This document shows, one piece after another, positions 29,623-38,526 of a DNA stretch of 64,000 nt. The DNA is from JBEIHX01 sp040381075 (GTDB lineage: Bacteria; Pseudomonadota; Alphaproteobacteria; Caulobacterales; Aquidulcibacteraceae): assembly GCA_040381075.1 (NCBI GenBank), contig JBEIHX010000014.1, positions 1-64,000 of the forward strand, in the 5' to 3' direction. The notes under the pieces are model-generated. The model ran no database searches. It saw only the letters and a program-made list of their open reading frames with translations, and was not told the origin of the DNA. The position numbers and the translations under genes are program-made. Each line of letters opens with the position of its first letter. Positions within the stretch are counted from its first letter, which is position 1.

Positions 29623-30430
29623 CCAAGCATACACGACGCTGCTTGTGGAACGACGCGGGTCGGTCGATTGGATCACCCTGAACCGGCCGGAAGCGCTGAA
29701 CAGCCTTAACCCGACGATGGTCGCTGAGTTACAGGACTACTTCCTGCAGGCAGCCACGGACCAGGGCGTACGCATCGTGGTCCTGCGCGGCGCGGGACGC
29801 GCGTTCTGCGCAGGGCTCGACCTGAAGTCGGAGCAACGCAACGAGCCGACGACCGCCAATTCCGGTCCACTGGCCGGGCTGCTCGTGCAGCGGGCGATAG
29901 CAGAAATCGTGATCCGCATGCGGCGCTGTCCGCAACCGATCATCTCACTCATCCAGGGACCAGCCTGCGGCGGGGGCTTCGCACTGGCGCTGGCGAGCGA
30001 CATTCGTATCGCGGCAAGGTCAGCCAGGATGAACTGCGCCTTCATCAGGCTTGGTCTGGGCGGATGCGATATCGGCACCAGCTACTTCCTGCCGCGGCTT
30101 GTCGGGGTCTCTGTGGCCTCTGAACTCATCCTGACTGGCCGTTTCATCCATGCAGAACGTGCGCTTGCGGTGGGATTGGTCAGCGAGATTGTCGAGGACG
30201 AAGGGCTCGAGGCGGCGGCGGCGACCTACGTCAATGAAATGCTGGCCACCTCGCCGCTCGGCCTGCGGCTGTCAAAGGAATGCCTGAACCATTCAGTTGA
30301 CGCGGGCTCCCTCGAAGCCGTGATCGCAATGGAGGATCGCAACCAGATCCTGTGCACCCAGAGCGAAGACTTCCGGGAAGGTGTCGTGGCGTTTCTTGAG
30401 CGGCGGCCGCCCAAATGGATTGCAGGCTAG
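29615..30430 (+). CDS. enoyl-CoA hydratase/isomerase family protein
   Basis: A 271-residue crotonase-fold enzyme. It has the oxyanion-hole pieces AGRAFCAGLDLKSE (about 62-75) and GPACGGGFALALASDIRIAA (about 114-133). The second half has IRLGLGGCDIGTSYFLPRLVG, close to hydratases that act on short or branched acyl-CoA. The exact substrate is open. It is coupled to nhaA by an overlap of start and stop, so regulation may be shared although the functions are not obviously linked. Confidence 0.9.
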   Translation: MPDQAYTTLLVERRGSVDWITLNRPEALNSLNPTMVAELQDYFLQAATDQGVRIVVLRGAGRAFCAGLDLKSEQRNEPTTANSGPLAGLLVQRAIAEIVIRMRRCPQPIISLIQGPACGGGFALALASDIRIAARSARMNCAFIRLGLGGCDIGTSYFLPRLVGVSVASELILTGRFIHAERALAVGLVSEIVEDEGLEAAAATYVNEMLATSPLGLRLSKECLNHSVDAGSLEAVIAMEDRNQILCTQSEDFREGVVAFLERRPPKWIAG

Positions 30431-30577
30431 GCGCCACAGCGCTGTGACGAAGCCAGCGGCGCCGGGCTTGCCTGCGCGATCAAGGCGTTTCCGATACGGG
30501 GAGTTTGCCGCCTGTGACTGCGCATCGCAGGCAGCGGCTCAGCCCCCTGGTCTGCAGCGCAAGGGCGCTGGCGCGCC

Positions 30578-30607
30578 GGCCTGCGGCGCTCAGGCCTGCG
30601 GCGCTTA
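30578..30607. repeat. tandem duplication, 15-bp unit
   Basis: ggcctgcggcgctca followed by the same unit with one base changed, in the gene-free stretch (30431-30664) between the hydratase stop and the receptor terminator. Confidence 0.8.
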
Positions 30608-30664
30608 TGGCGTGAGTCAGGGCCCGCGTCAGGGCCCATCACCCAGGACCCACAAACTTCACCT

Positions 30665-30703
30665 GGAAAAAGAAAAGGGGCGGGCCTTACGGACCCGCCC
30701 CTT
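30665..30703 (-). terminator. intrinsic terminator of the TonB-dependent receptor gene
   Basis: On the minus strand a 10-bp GC-rich stem (30694-30703 with 30675-30684, nine-base loop that can pair further) is followed by a T-rich run at 30674-30665. This is the clearest intrinsic terminator in the window, 24 bases past the receptor stop. Confidence 0.85.
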
Positions 30704-30726
30704 CAGCAACCAGGATCACTCAGATC

Positions 30727-33700
30727 CTAGAACTCGTATCTGAGGCCAACCTGGATCTGCCAGCGTGAGCGATCCGTGTTGCGCGTGACGCCTCCGGCCG
30801 GCCCGGCGGAGGAAGCCGGATTGAGGAGGGTCGCGTTCGGGCCTGAGATCCGGTAGCGGCCGCAGGACAGCACGCCGGCATTGTCAGACACGCCGTTCGC
30901 GCCGGCGCAGGCGACGTCGAAGAGACGCACGTCTTCGCCATACTCTTCAATGACACCCCAGTCTGAATTCAGCAGATTCAAGACGTTTCCGATGTCAAAG
31001 GTGAGCGTTGCTCGGTTACCCTCGAACAAGGCCGGAATCTGCTGGCTGATCTGAAGATCCCAGACATTGATGTCAGGATTGTCGAAAGCCCCGCGCGGCG
31101 CGATGCCGCCTGTGGGAATGCCGAACTTCGAGACCAGCAGGCGCAGATTGTCGACCGTGGCCACGCTGTCAAAGGCGACGCGCGCATCACTGGACACGGT
31201 CACCACAGTCGTCGTGCCGACAGTGGTGGTGGCGACCGTTCCTGACAGGTCGGGAATGTAGGCCAGTTGCGCGCCGCGGGCGACGCCGAAGGTGGCGTTC
31301 CGCCCGGATCCACCATTCATGGTGAAGGTCACCGGGCGACCCTTGCGCCAATCGCCGAACAGCGAGACACGGGTCTCCAGATCGCCGACGAAATTATGGC
31401 GCCAGCCGAATTCGGCCTTGATTGCGTCCGAGATCTCTTCCTGGCCGCGGCCTTTCGTGGCCGTGTTCGGATCAAGCGACGCGTACTGGCCGCCGTACAG
31501 TGAACTCGCCGTCGACGAGAAGCGTGCAGACGCTGAGAATTCGTCCGAATTCTGCAGGGTGTAGGACAGACCGATATTCAGTCCGTTGTCGAAGTACTTC
31601 GACACGCCCACGCCGGCGGTCCAGATCGACCCGGTCTCATCAGGATTGAAAGCCTGAATGTCCCGGCTGGACCCTGGATTCGTCGAGCTGACTGTGGTCC
31701 CGACAATGGCCGTGCGCTGAGCTGTTGACAGTCCATCGTAGCGGACGCGGCCGTCCGGCGTCAAAGCCTGCTGGCCATTGACGATGAGACGCTGCGCTCG
31801 AATGTCGCGGAACGCCAGGCCGTCCTTGGTGCGGACATAGACGGCGTTGAGGCCAAGCTTCCAGCCATCAAGCACCTCCCAGTCAACCGCGAGGTTGGCG
31901 CGCCAATCTGAGGGCATCGAAAAGTTCGGAGCGATCGAATTGGTTTCCGACGTCGCCGGCACGGTCGATCCCCCAAGCGCAGCCTGCACCGAAGCCGGGA
32001 TTGTCGAGCCAAACGCCGAAGACACCGGAACGTTCAACGCAGCAAGGCAGACCGCGGGGGTCACGACACAGTTCACGGCGCCCGTGGTTTCGGTGATGAA
32101 ACCGCCTCCCTGAGCCGTCGTCGCCGCAAGGCTCGTCGCGTTCGCAGCCGTCGGCGACCGGTCGAACTGAAGCGTGTTGTCAAGAATGCCCGTGTTCGAA
32201 AACGAGTTGGACAGGAACACGTCGGGCAGACCACCCGAGAACAGACCGACGCCGCCGCTGACCTTGAGGTTGTCCATCGGCCGCCACGTCGCGGACAGAC
32301 GGGGCATGACGACACTCAAGCCGTCATACGTCGTTTGATTGTTGAAGCCGTACCGGCTCACAAAGTTGGGATTGAGCGCTGGCTTGTCGTCAACCGTGTA
32401 GGCGTCGTAACGCAACCCGTAACTTACCGACAGGAAGTCGTTGATATCCCAGGTGTCCTGGGCGAACAGCGACAGCGTGTTGTAGCTGAAGGCGGCAGCC
32501 GCATCACGCGGGTTGCCGGACAGGGCGTTGCGGTAGATCAGCTGGTTGGCGAAGCCCTGCGAGAACTGCGAAATCGAGTCGAAGTAGTAGGTGCCGCGGC
32601 TGTTCGGCAGGAAGAGATTGAAAATCTCCTGCTGCGAGTATTGCGCCCCTGCCTTAAGCTGGTGTGAGCCGAGGGAGTATTCCGCCGCGAACTGGCCCTG
32701 CGTGTTCTGGGTTTCCAGGAAATTTGCGTGCCGGAACTGGTCCGGACCGAACCGCACAACCGCGACGCTTGTGGCGCCGTTGCGGCAGCTCAGGAACGGG
32801 TTCGACTGACCGGCCGCATCCAGGTTGGTGGCGGTCGAGCACACGCGGATGTCAGAGAAGTTTTGACCGTTGGTCGGCTCCTGAAGACGCGTATAGTCCC
32901 GGCGCGAGAGACGCACCTCAGTGCTGAGGTTCTGTGTCCAGTCAGAGTTGACCTGCAGGGAATAGGTCTGGTCATCCTCGCCGGTCAGATACCACTGCGA
33001 CAGCAGGCCAGCGCTTCCGGAGTTGATGTTGGTGCGCTGGATGACGCCGGATTCCGATTTGCGGTAGGTAAACGTCGCACGGTGATTGTCCGTGATGTTC
33101 CAGTCAAAGCGGCCGGTATACTTTTCATCCGTGATCGGGCGCGTGAGCGGAATGCCGCCGACCGGATATTGCGACCCATAGGTCCCGGAGAACACGTTCG
33201 TCACCGCGGCAATATCGCCAAGCGTCATCGGAACAACGCTCGAGCCGGAGCTCGTCGGGCCGACGATGTTCGTCGAGAAGCCCTGCCCGGCGGGCCCGAC
33301 CTGCGACACGTCCTGGGACTCATAGGTCTCGTAGGAGAGCGCGAAGAACAGCCGATCCTTGACGATCGGACCGCGCAGCGTGGCCCCATAGTTGTCCTGC
33401 GTGACAAGCGACTTGACTGTCGTCCCCTTGATCCGGGTGCCGACGAGGCCTTCATTCAGATAGTTGACGAACGCCGAACCGCTCCAGTCGTTTGCGCCCT
33501 GGCGCAGCACGACGTTGATGGCGCCGCCGAGGAAGTCGCCGTTCTCCACGTCGAACGGCACAGCCTCAACCGTGAATTGGTCAACGGCGTCAATCGACAC
33601 CGGGCCGCGCCGGGTGGGCAGGCCGCCCGTGTTGAGCCCGAAGTCGTCCTGGGCCTGCACGCCGTCGATCGAGATGCGGTTGGTCCGCGGGTTCGACCCC

Positions 33701-34227
33701 GCGATGGAGATGCCGCCGTCGCCGCGAAGGTTGGCCGACACCAGCGGGTCGCGCCGTGCGAGATCGCGAATGTCGCGGTTGATCGAAACAATCGCCTCGA
33801 TCTGATCGCGGTCGAGAGAGGTGGTGGACCCGACTTCGTTCGCGCCGACAAGGGCGGCGGCGGTGACCACGATCTCCTGCGCGGCCTCTTCCAGGTCTGC
33901 ATTGAGACGGGTTGATTCACCGACAACGAGGTAGAGGCCCTCATATTTCTTCGTCTGGTAGCCGCCTGCCGCAACCTCGACGGTATACGGGCCGCCGACG
34001 CGCAGGCCGCGCGCATCATACACACCGGTTGCATTGGCCGTCTGCACCGAGCGCGTGCCGGTGGGGGTGTGCGTGATAGTGATTGTCGCGCCCGGCAGCG
34101 GATCCCCGCCAGTCGTAGTCACAGCGCCGCGCAAAGCGGACGTTGTTTCCTGGGCGACCGCCACCTGGGCGGACGCGAGCGCCAACGCGCCGATCGCGGC
34201 CGAACCCGCGAGCTTCTTCCAGAACAT
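30727..34227 (-). CDS. Oar-like TonB-dependent receptor with carboxypeptidase-regulatory domain
   Basis: A 1,166-residue outer-membrane protein. A signal peptide (about 1-26, ending AVAQ) is followed by a carboxypeptidase-regulatory-like fold (TTSALRGAVTTTGGDPLPGATITI, about 27-115), a plug domain (EIVVTAAALVGANEVGS, then RTNRISIDGVQAQDDFG about 185-200), and a long barrel ending in F (LRYEF). This matches Oar/TonB receptors that may take up large ligands or act in adhesion; no ligand can be named. ATG 34227 is chosen for its AGGGGG five bases upstream. A strong terminator follows. Confidence 0.93.
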   Translation of the reverse strand: MFWKKLAGSAAIGALALASAQVAVAQETTSALRGAVTTTGGDPLPGATITITHTPTGTRSVQTANATGVYDARGLRVGGPYTVEVAAGGYQTKKYEGLYLVVGESTRLNADLEEAAQEIVVTAAALVGANEVGSTTSLDRDQIEAIVSINRDIRDLARRDPLVSANLRGDGGISIAGSNPRTNRISIDGVQAQDDFGLNTGGLPTRRGPVSIDAVDQFTVEAVPFDVENGDFLGGAINVVLRQGANDWSGSAFVNYLNEGLVGTRIKGTTVKSLVTQDNYGATLRGPIVKDRLFFALSYETYESQDVSQVGPAGQGFSTNIVGPTSSGSSVVPMTLGDIAAVTNVFSGTYGSQYPVGGIPLTRPITDEKYTGRFDWNITDNHRATFTYRKSESGVIQRTNINSGSAGLLSQWYLTGEDDQTYSLQVNSDWTQNLSTEVRLSRRDYTRLQEPTNGQNFSDIRVCSTATNLDAAGQSNPFLSCRNGATSVAVVRFGPDQFRHANFLETQNTQGQFAAEYSLGSHQLKAGAQYSQQEIFNLFLPNSRGTYYFDSISQFSQGFANQLIYRNALSGNPRDAAAAFSYNTLSLFAQDTWDINDFLSVSYGLRYDAYTVDDKPALNPNFVSRYGFNNQTTYDGLSVVMPRLSATWRPMDNLKVSGGVGLFSGGLPDVFLSNSFSNTGILDNTLQFDRSPTAANATSLAATTAQGGGFITETTGAVNCVVTPAVCLAALNVPVSSAFGSTIPASVQAALGGSTVPATSETNSIAPNFSMPSDWRANLAVDWEVLDGWKLGLNAVYVRTKDGLAFRDIRAQRLIVNGQQALTPDGRVRYDGLSTAQRTAIVGTTVSSTNPGSSRDIQAFNPDETGSIWTAGVGVSKYFDNGLNIGLSYTLQNSDEFSASARFSSTASSLYGGQYASLDPNTATKGRGQEEISDAIKAEFGWRHNFVGDLETRVSLFGDWRKGRPVTFTMNGGSGRNATFGVARGAQLAYIPDLSGTVATTTVGTTTVVTVSSDARVAFDSVATVDNLRLLVSKFGIPTGGIAPRGAFDNPDINVWDLQISQQIPALFEGNRATLTFDIGNVLNLLNSDWGVIEEYGEDVRLFDVACAGANGVSDNAGVLSCGRYRISGPNATLLNPASSAGPAGGVTRNTDRSRWQIQVGLRYEF

Positions 34228-34490
34228 TGATACCCCCTGTAATGGCCGCAAGAACCGGACGGGTCCCCGGTGCGCTGCGTCGGTGGCGGCGTTAAACCCT
34301 TTCGTCAACCGGGAAGTGACGGATTTGCAACAATTCCGTGACAGCGCTCGTGCGGGCCGCGTCGCAGCCTGTGGGGGCGCCGGTCTGTTTTTCTGAAATC
34401 GCTGAGAGGGTTAGTCCGCGGCCATCGGGGCAGTGGTCAGAACGACCTTGGAGCGCTAGGAACGCGTTTCATCTGGCGAGTGTGGGGTTC

Positions 34491-36083
34491 ATGTCACAAT
34501 TCCTAACGCCGCTCGACGCAAAGGCGGCCTTGCGCTGGACCAGCCTGGGCCTGATCGGGATCGGCGCGTTGACCGCGACTCGCGTCATCGCGCTCTGGTT
34601 CAGCGACGCGCAACTCTACCCTGACGAGGCGCAGTATTGGGGCTGGGCTCAATCCCTGAGCTTTGGATATTTTTCGAAACCGCCGCTGATCGCATGGTTG
34701 ATCGCCCTCACGACTGCGCTCGCGGGCGATACCGAAGTCGGGATCCGCATCGCCGCGCCCTTCCTCCACGCGGCAGCGGCATTGGCGATTTTCATGCTTG
34801 CCCGACGGATGGCCGATTCGCGGACAGGCGCGCTGGCAGGGCTGACCTATGCGGTGTCGCCGGCAGCCTGGGTGTCCTCCGGCGTCATCTCCACCGACGC
34901 GCTGCTGTTGCCCTGCTGGGCGGTGGCGATGCTTGCCGCATGGCGTCTGGGCGCAGGCGGGACGCCCACCGGGCGCGGCGACTGGGCCGCATCGATCCTG
35001 CTGGGCCTTGCGCTTGGCCTTGGATTTCTGGCCAAGTACGCGATGGTGTACGGGCTTATCGCGCTCGCCCTGTGGTGCTGGGCTGATCGAGGCGCCCGGG
35101 CGCGGCTGGCGTCACGCCAGGGCGGCGCGGCGCTCGCGATCTGCGGCCTGCTGCTTGCGCCCAACCTGATCTGGAACGCCGGACACCGCTTTGCGACCGT
35201 GGCGCACACGGCCGGCGAAGCCAAATGGGGCGGCTCTGAATGGGGGCTCGCCACCGTTGCAGATTTCCTGCTCGCCCAGTTCGGGGTCTTCGGACCTGTC
35301 GCGTTTGCAGCCCTTCTCGCTGGGCTGTCGCTGCTGGTCATCCGCTGGAGGGCCGGGACGCTCAAACTGGACCGGCGCCAGACGTTCCTGCTGTGTTTCA
35401 CAGCGCCGCCGCTCGGCCTTGTCACGCTCAACGCGGCCTTGGGTCCGACAAATGCAAACTGGGCGGCCAGCTCGTATCCCGCCGCTTCAATCCTGGTCGC
35501 GCTGTGGCTGATAGACTGGGGCAGACGGCGCTGGCCGGCGCTCGTCCTGGCCTCCGGCGCGGGCCTGGGGGCGCTGATGCTGATCACAACCACCAACTTC
35601 ACGCTGGTCGACGCCTGGGGCTGGAACAATGCAGTCAAGCGGGTGCGGGCGTGGGACGTCACCAGCGCCCAGATCGCCGCGGCGGCGGCGCGCGGCACGG
35701 ACGGCGCGCCGTTCCAGGCCATCGTTTTCGACATGCGCTTCACGTATCACGAAGTGGCGTTTTACGGCCGCGCCTTCCCGCTGCCGGCGCTGCGGATGTG
35801 GCGTCGTTATCATGCGCCGAGAAACCACGCAGAGCAGACAGCATCGCTGGCGCCAGGAACCACAGGGCCCGTACTGCTCGTCATCGGAAATCCCCGCACG
35901 CCGCCCATCATGCAGGGCGACTTCAGCCGGATTGTGCCGATCGGCAGGATCGTTACAGACCTCGGCCCGGGGCGCAGCCGCAGCTTCGATCTTTACGCCG
36001 GGTGGGGTTACGCGCCGCAGCGGCGCGACAGCGCTTTTGAGGCGCGCTGGGAGCGCGTCAACAGCGAACGCGACTCGGACTGA
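34491..36083 (+). CDS. ArnT/PMT-like (GT39) membrane glycosyltransferase
   Basis: A 530-residue membrane protein of the dolichyl-phosphate-mannose / lipid A aminoarabinose transferase fold. A first helix (about 17-35) is followed by the acidic loop LYPDEAQYWGWAQ (about 41), which carries the catalytic-type DE, then about ten more helices up to residue 375 and a soluble C-terminal domain. It probably moves a sugar from a polyprenyl-phosphate donor to lipid A, protein or another periplasmic acceptor. It is about 50 bases upstream of rpe. Confidence 0.85.
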   Translation: MSQFLTPLDAKAALRWTSLGLIGIGALTATRVIALWFSDAQLYPDEAQYWGWAQSLSFGYFSKPPLIAWLIALTTALAGDTEVGIRIAAPFLHAAAALAIFMLARRMADSRTGALAGLTYAVSPAAWVSSGVISTDALLLPCWAVAMLAAWRLGAGGTPTGRGDWAASILLGLALGLGFLAKYAMVYGLIALALWCWADRGARARLASRQGGAALAICGLLLAPNLIWNAGHRFATVAHTAGEAKWGGSEWGLATVADFLLAQFGVFGPVAFAALLAGLSLLVIRWRAGTLKLDRRQTFLLCFTAPPLGLVTLNAALGPTNANWAASSYPAASILVALWLIDWGRRRWPALVLASGAGLGALMLITTTNFTLVDAWGWNNAVKRVRAWDVTSAQIAAAAARGTDGAPFQAIVFDMRFTYHEVAFYGRAFPLPALRMWRRYHAPRNHAEQTASLAPGTTGPVLLVIGNPRTPPIMQGDFSRIVPIGRIVTDLGPGRSRSFDLYAGWGYAPQRRDSAFEARWERVNSERDSD

Positions 36084-36137
36084 GGCTGAAGCGGCGCTCG
36101 CCTTGCCTCGCCACCGCCGGACTGCTACCCCGCGGCT

Positions 36138-36812
36138 ATGGGAGAACATGGTTGCGACGTGATCATCTCGCCTTCAATCCTGGCGGCTGACTTTGCTGCG
36201 CTGGGCGCAGAGATCCGTGCTGTCGATGAGGCCGGCGCCGACTGGATCCATATCGATGTCATGGATGGACGCTTTGTGCCCAACATCACCATCGGCCCTG
36301 ACGTCATCAAGGCCCTTCGGCCACACACCGACAAGCCGTTTGACGTGCACCTGATGATCGCCCCCGTCGATCCGCATCTCGAGGCGTTTCGCGCCGCAGG
36401 CGCCGACCTCATCACGATCCATCCCGAGGCTGGTCCGCACCTGCACCGCAGCCTGCGGCGAATTCGCGACCTCGGCGCAAAATCCGGCGTTGCACTCAAT
36501 CCCTCAACGCCGGTTGAGGCGGTTGATTGGGTCCTCGAGGAGGTCGACCTCGTCCTGGTGATGTCGGTCAATCCCGGCTTCGGCGGTCAGGCCTTCCTGC
36601 CTGGCCAACTTCGCAAGATTGAGGCGCTGCGGCGGCGGATCGATCGTGTCGGGCGGCCTGTCATCCTGGAAGTCGACGGCGGCGTGACGCCGGACACCGC
36701 CAGACTTTGCCGGGACGCAGGCGCAACGGCTCTGGTGGCGGGCAGCGCGGTGTTCCGGGGCGGGGCGTGCGCCTATCGCGAGAACATCGCGCGCCTGCGC
36801 GCTGGTCAGTGA
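36138..36812 (+). CDS. rpe: ribulose-phosphate 3-epimerase
   Basis: Interconverts ribulose 5-phosphate and xylulose 5-phosphate in the pentose phosphate pathway. The 224-residue TIM barrel has SPSILAADFAALG, WIHIDVMDGRFVPNITIGP (about 33-50), DVHLMI, MSVNPGFGGQ (about 142) and LEVDGGV (about 176), all conserved metal and substrate sites. It is followed by the heparinase-like gene after eight bases. Confidence 0.97.
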   Translation: MGEHGCDVIISPSILAADFAALGAEIRAVDEAGADWIHIDVMDGRFVPNITIGPDVIKALRPHTDKPFDVHLMIAPVDPHLEAFRAAGADLITIHPEAGPHLHRSLRRIRDLGAKSGVALNPSTPVEAVDWVLEEVDLVLVMSVNPGFGGQAFLPGQLRKIEALRRRIDRVGRPVILEVDGGVTPDTARLCRDAGATALVAGSAVFRGGACAYRENIARLRAGQ

Positions 36813-36819
36813 GGGCGCG

Positions 36820-38526
36820 GTGAGCTGGGAGCGCCCAGACCGTCCCCGCCCAGGTTTCCTGGCGCGCCTGCGCGGCGCTGCCGTTGAGGAAATGTTCGGC
36901 TCGCCGGTGCACATGTCGCTGCTGCAGGGGCCGACGCCAGAGCGAATCGCGTCGTTCGCCCAGGACCTCCGCAAGGGATCGACAGAGCGCGGCGAGGCGA
37001 TGCTTGACGGCGTGTTCGCCCATGGCGCAGATCATCTGATGGTGGGCTCTGAGGGAGACCCCTGGTCCACGACGTCGCCGACGCGCCGGTTCGCGCGACG
37101 CCTGCATGGGTTTCAATGGCTCGCTGATTTGACAGCTGTCGAAGGCCCGGGCCGACGCGCCGCGAAACGCCTCGCCGCGAGCTGGATAGCGACGTTTGGG
37201 CGCTGGAACGCCTTCGCCTGGCGCATGGACGTTCTGGCCGAGCGCATGATCTCCTGGACCTGCCACGGCGAGGCTTTCCTGGCCGATGAGGACGCGCTCT
37301 CGCGGGAGCGCGCCCTCGATGTCTACGCGCGCCAGATCCGCCATCTCGCCTTCGCCGCCCGTGACACGCTGGACCCGCGGGTGCGTCTTAAAGCGCTGAT
37401 CGCGCTCTGTCTGAGCTGCGCCGCAACACCGGATGAGGCGCGCCGCCTGCCAGGAGCACTGGATCAGTTGGCGGAGGGACTTGATGAGCTGATCCTGGCC
37501 GACGGCGGCTGCATCACGCGCAATCCTGAAGCGCTCGCTGATACGCTCGTCGAGCTGGTGATGCTCGAGGACTTTCTCAAAGCCCGCGACGAGGCCGCCC
37601 CACATGCGTTGAAAACCGCCATCGAACGCATGGGTCCCATGCTGCGGTTCTTCGTCATTGGCGACGGCGGCCTGCCCCTGTTTCACGGCGGGAGCGAAGG
37701 CGACCCAACGCTGATCGCGGAAACGCTGGCCAGGGTCCAGCCAAAGGGGCGCACCTTCAGCTTCGCGCCGCAATCAGGCTATCACCGCGTGGCTGCAGGC
37801 CCTACGATCCTGATCCTGGACGGCGCGGGCGCGCCGCCGCCCGACGCGAGCGGCGAGGCCCATGCGAGCGCGCTTGCCATAGACCTCTCCATTGCCGGGA
37901 GACGCGTCTTCACCTCACTCGGCCCCGCACCGTCAGAGGATCCCGCCTGGCAGACCGCCACCCGCCATACAGCAGCCCATTCCGCCCTGGTGCTCGCCGA
38001 TACCTCCTCAGCGCCTGTCGAGTTTGCGAGGCCAGGACGCCATACGCCGCTGATCGGCCCGACCGGGGTGACAGCCCGACGCAATGAGGAAGAGCGGTCC
38101 GTGTGCCTGGAGGCGCGTCATGAGGGGTGGCGCACAAGTTACGGCCTTGTCCATCGCCGCAGGGTTTATGTCGACCTCGATGGCCTGGACATTCGCGGCG
38201 AAGATGTGCTGTTCCGCCTCATTACCGACGGACCGAGCGATCGAGCCGGACCGGTGCCCTACGCGATCCGCTTTCACGTGCATCCGCGGGTTCGCGTGCG
38301 CCCTGGCGAGGACGCCAAGTCCGTCCTGCTCGATATCGCGCTGCGCCAAATCTGGCGCTTCCGCAGTGACCGCGACATCAGTATCGAACCGTCCGTGTAC
38401 TTTGGCGGAGGCCGTAAAGAAGACAATGTTCAGATCGTCATTTCAGGCATGGCTGAGCCTGAGGGCCGCGGCGAGGATCCGCCCAACCGCATCCTGTGGC
38501 GGCTCACGCCAGGAGAGCGGTCATGA
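36820..38526 (+). CDS. heparinase II/III family protein
   Basis: A 568-residue protein with the alginate-lyase-like alpha/alpha barrel (about residues 50-300, HGFQWLADLTAVEG, AWRMDVLAERMISW) and the heparinase II/III beta-sandwich (about 310-560, YHRVAAGPTILILDGAG, HTAAHSALVLADTSSAPVEF). Such enzymes cleave uronic-acid polysaccharides, but the alphaproteobacterial chromosomal copies near purH have no proven substrate. No signal peptide is visible. The start is GTG 36820. It overlaps the next gene by four bases (ATGA, 38523-38526). Confidence 0.85.
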   Translation: MSWERPDRPRPGFLARLRGAAVEEMFGSPVHMSLLQGPTPERIASFAQDLRKGSTERGEAMLDGVFAHGADHLMVGSEGDPWSTTSPTRRFARRLHGFQWLADLTAVEGPGRRAAKRLAASWIATFGRWNAFAWRMDVLAERMISWTCHGEAFLADEDALSRERALDVYARQIRHLAFAARDTLDPRVRLKALIALCLSCAATPDEARRLPGALDQLAEGLDELILADGGCITRNPEALADTLVELVMLEDFLKARDEAAPHALKTAIERMGPMLRFFVIGDGGLPLFHGGSEGDPTLIAETLARVQPKGRTFSFAPQSGYHRVAAGPTILILDGAGAPPPDASGEAHASALAIDLSIAGRRVFTSLGPAPSEDPAWQTATRHTAAHSALVLADTSSAPVEFARPGRHTPLIGPTGVTARRNEEERSVCLEARHEGWRTSYGLVHRRRVYVDLDGLDIRGEDVLFRLITDGPSDRAGPVPYAIRFHVHPRVRVRPGEDAKSVLLDIALRQIWRFRSDRDISIEPSVYFGGGRKEDNVQIVISGMAEPEGRGEDPPNRILWRLTPGERS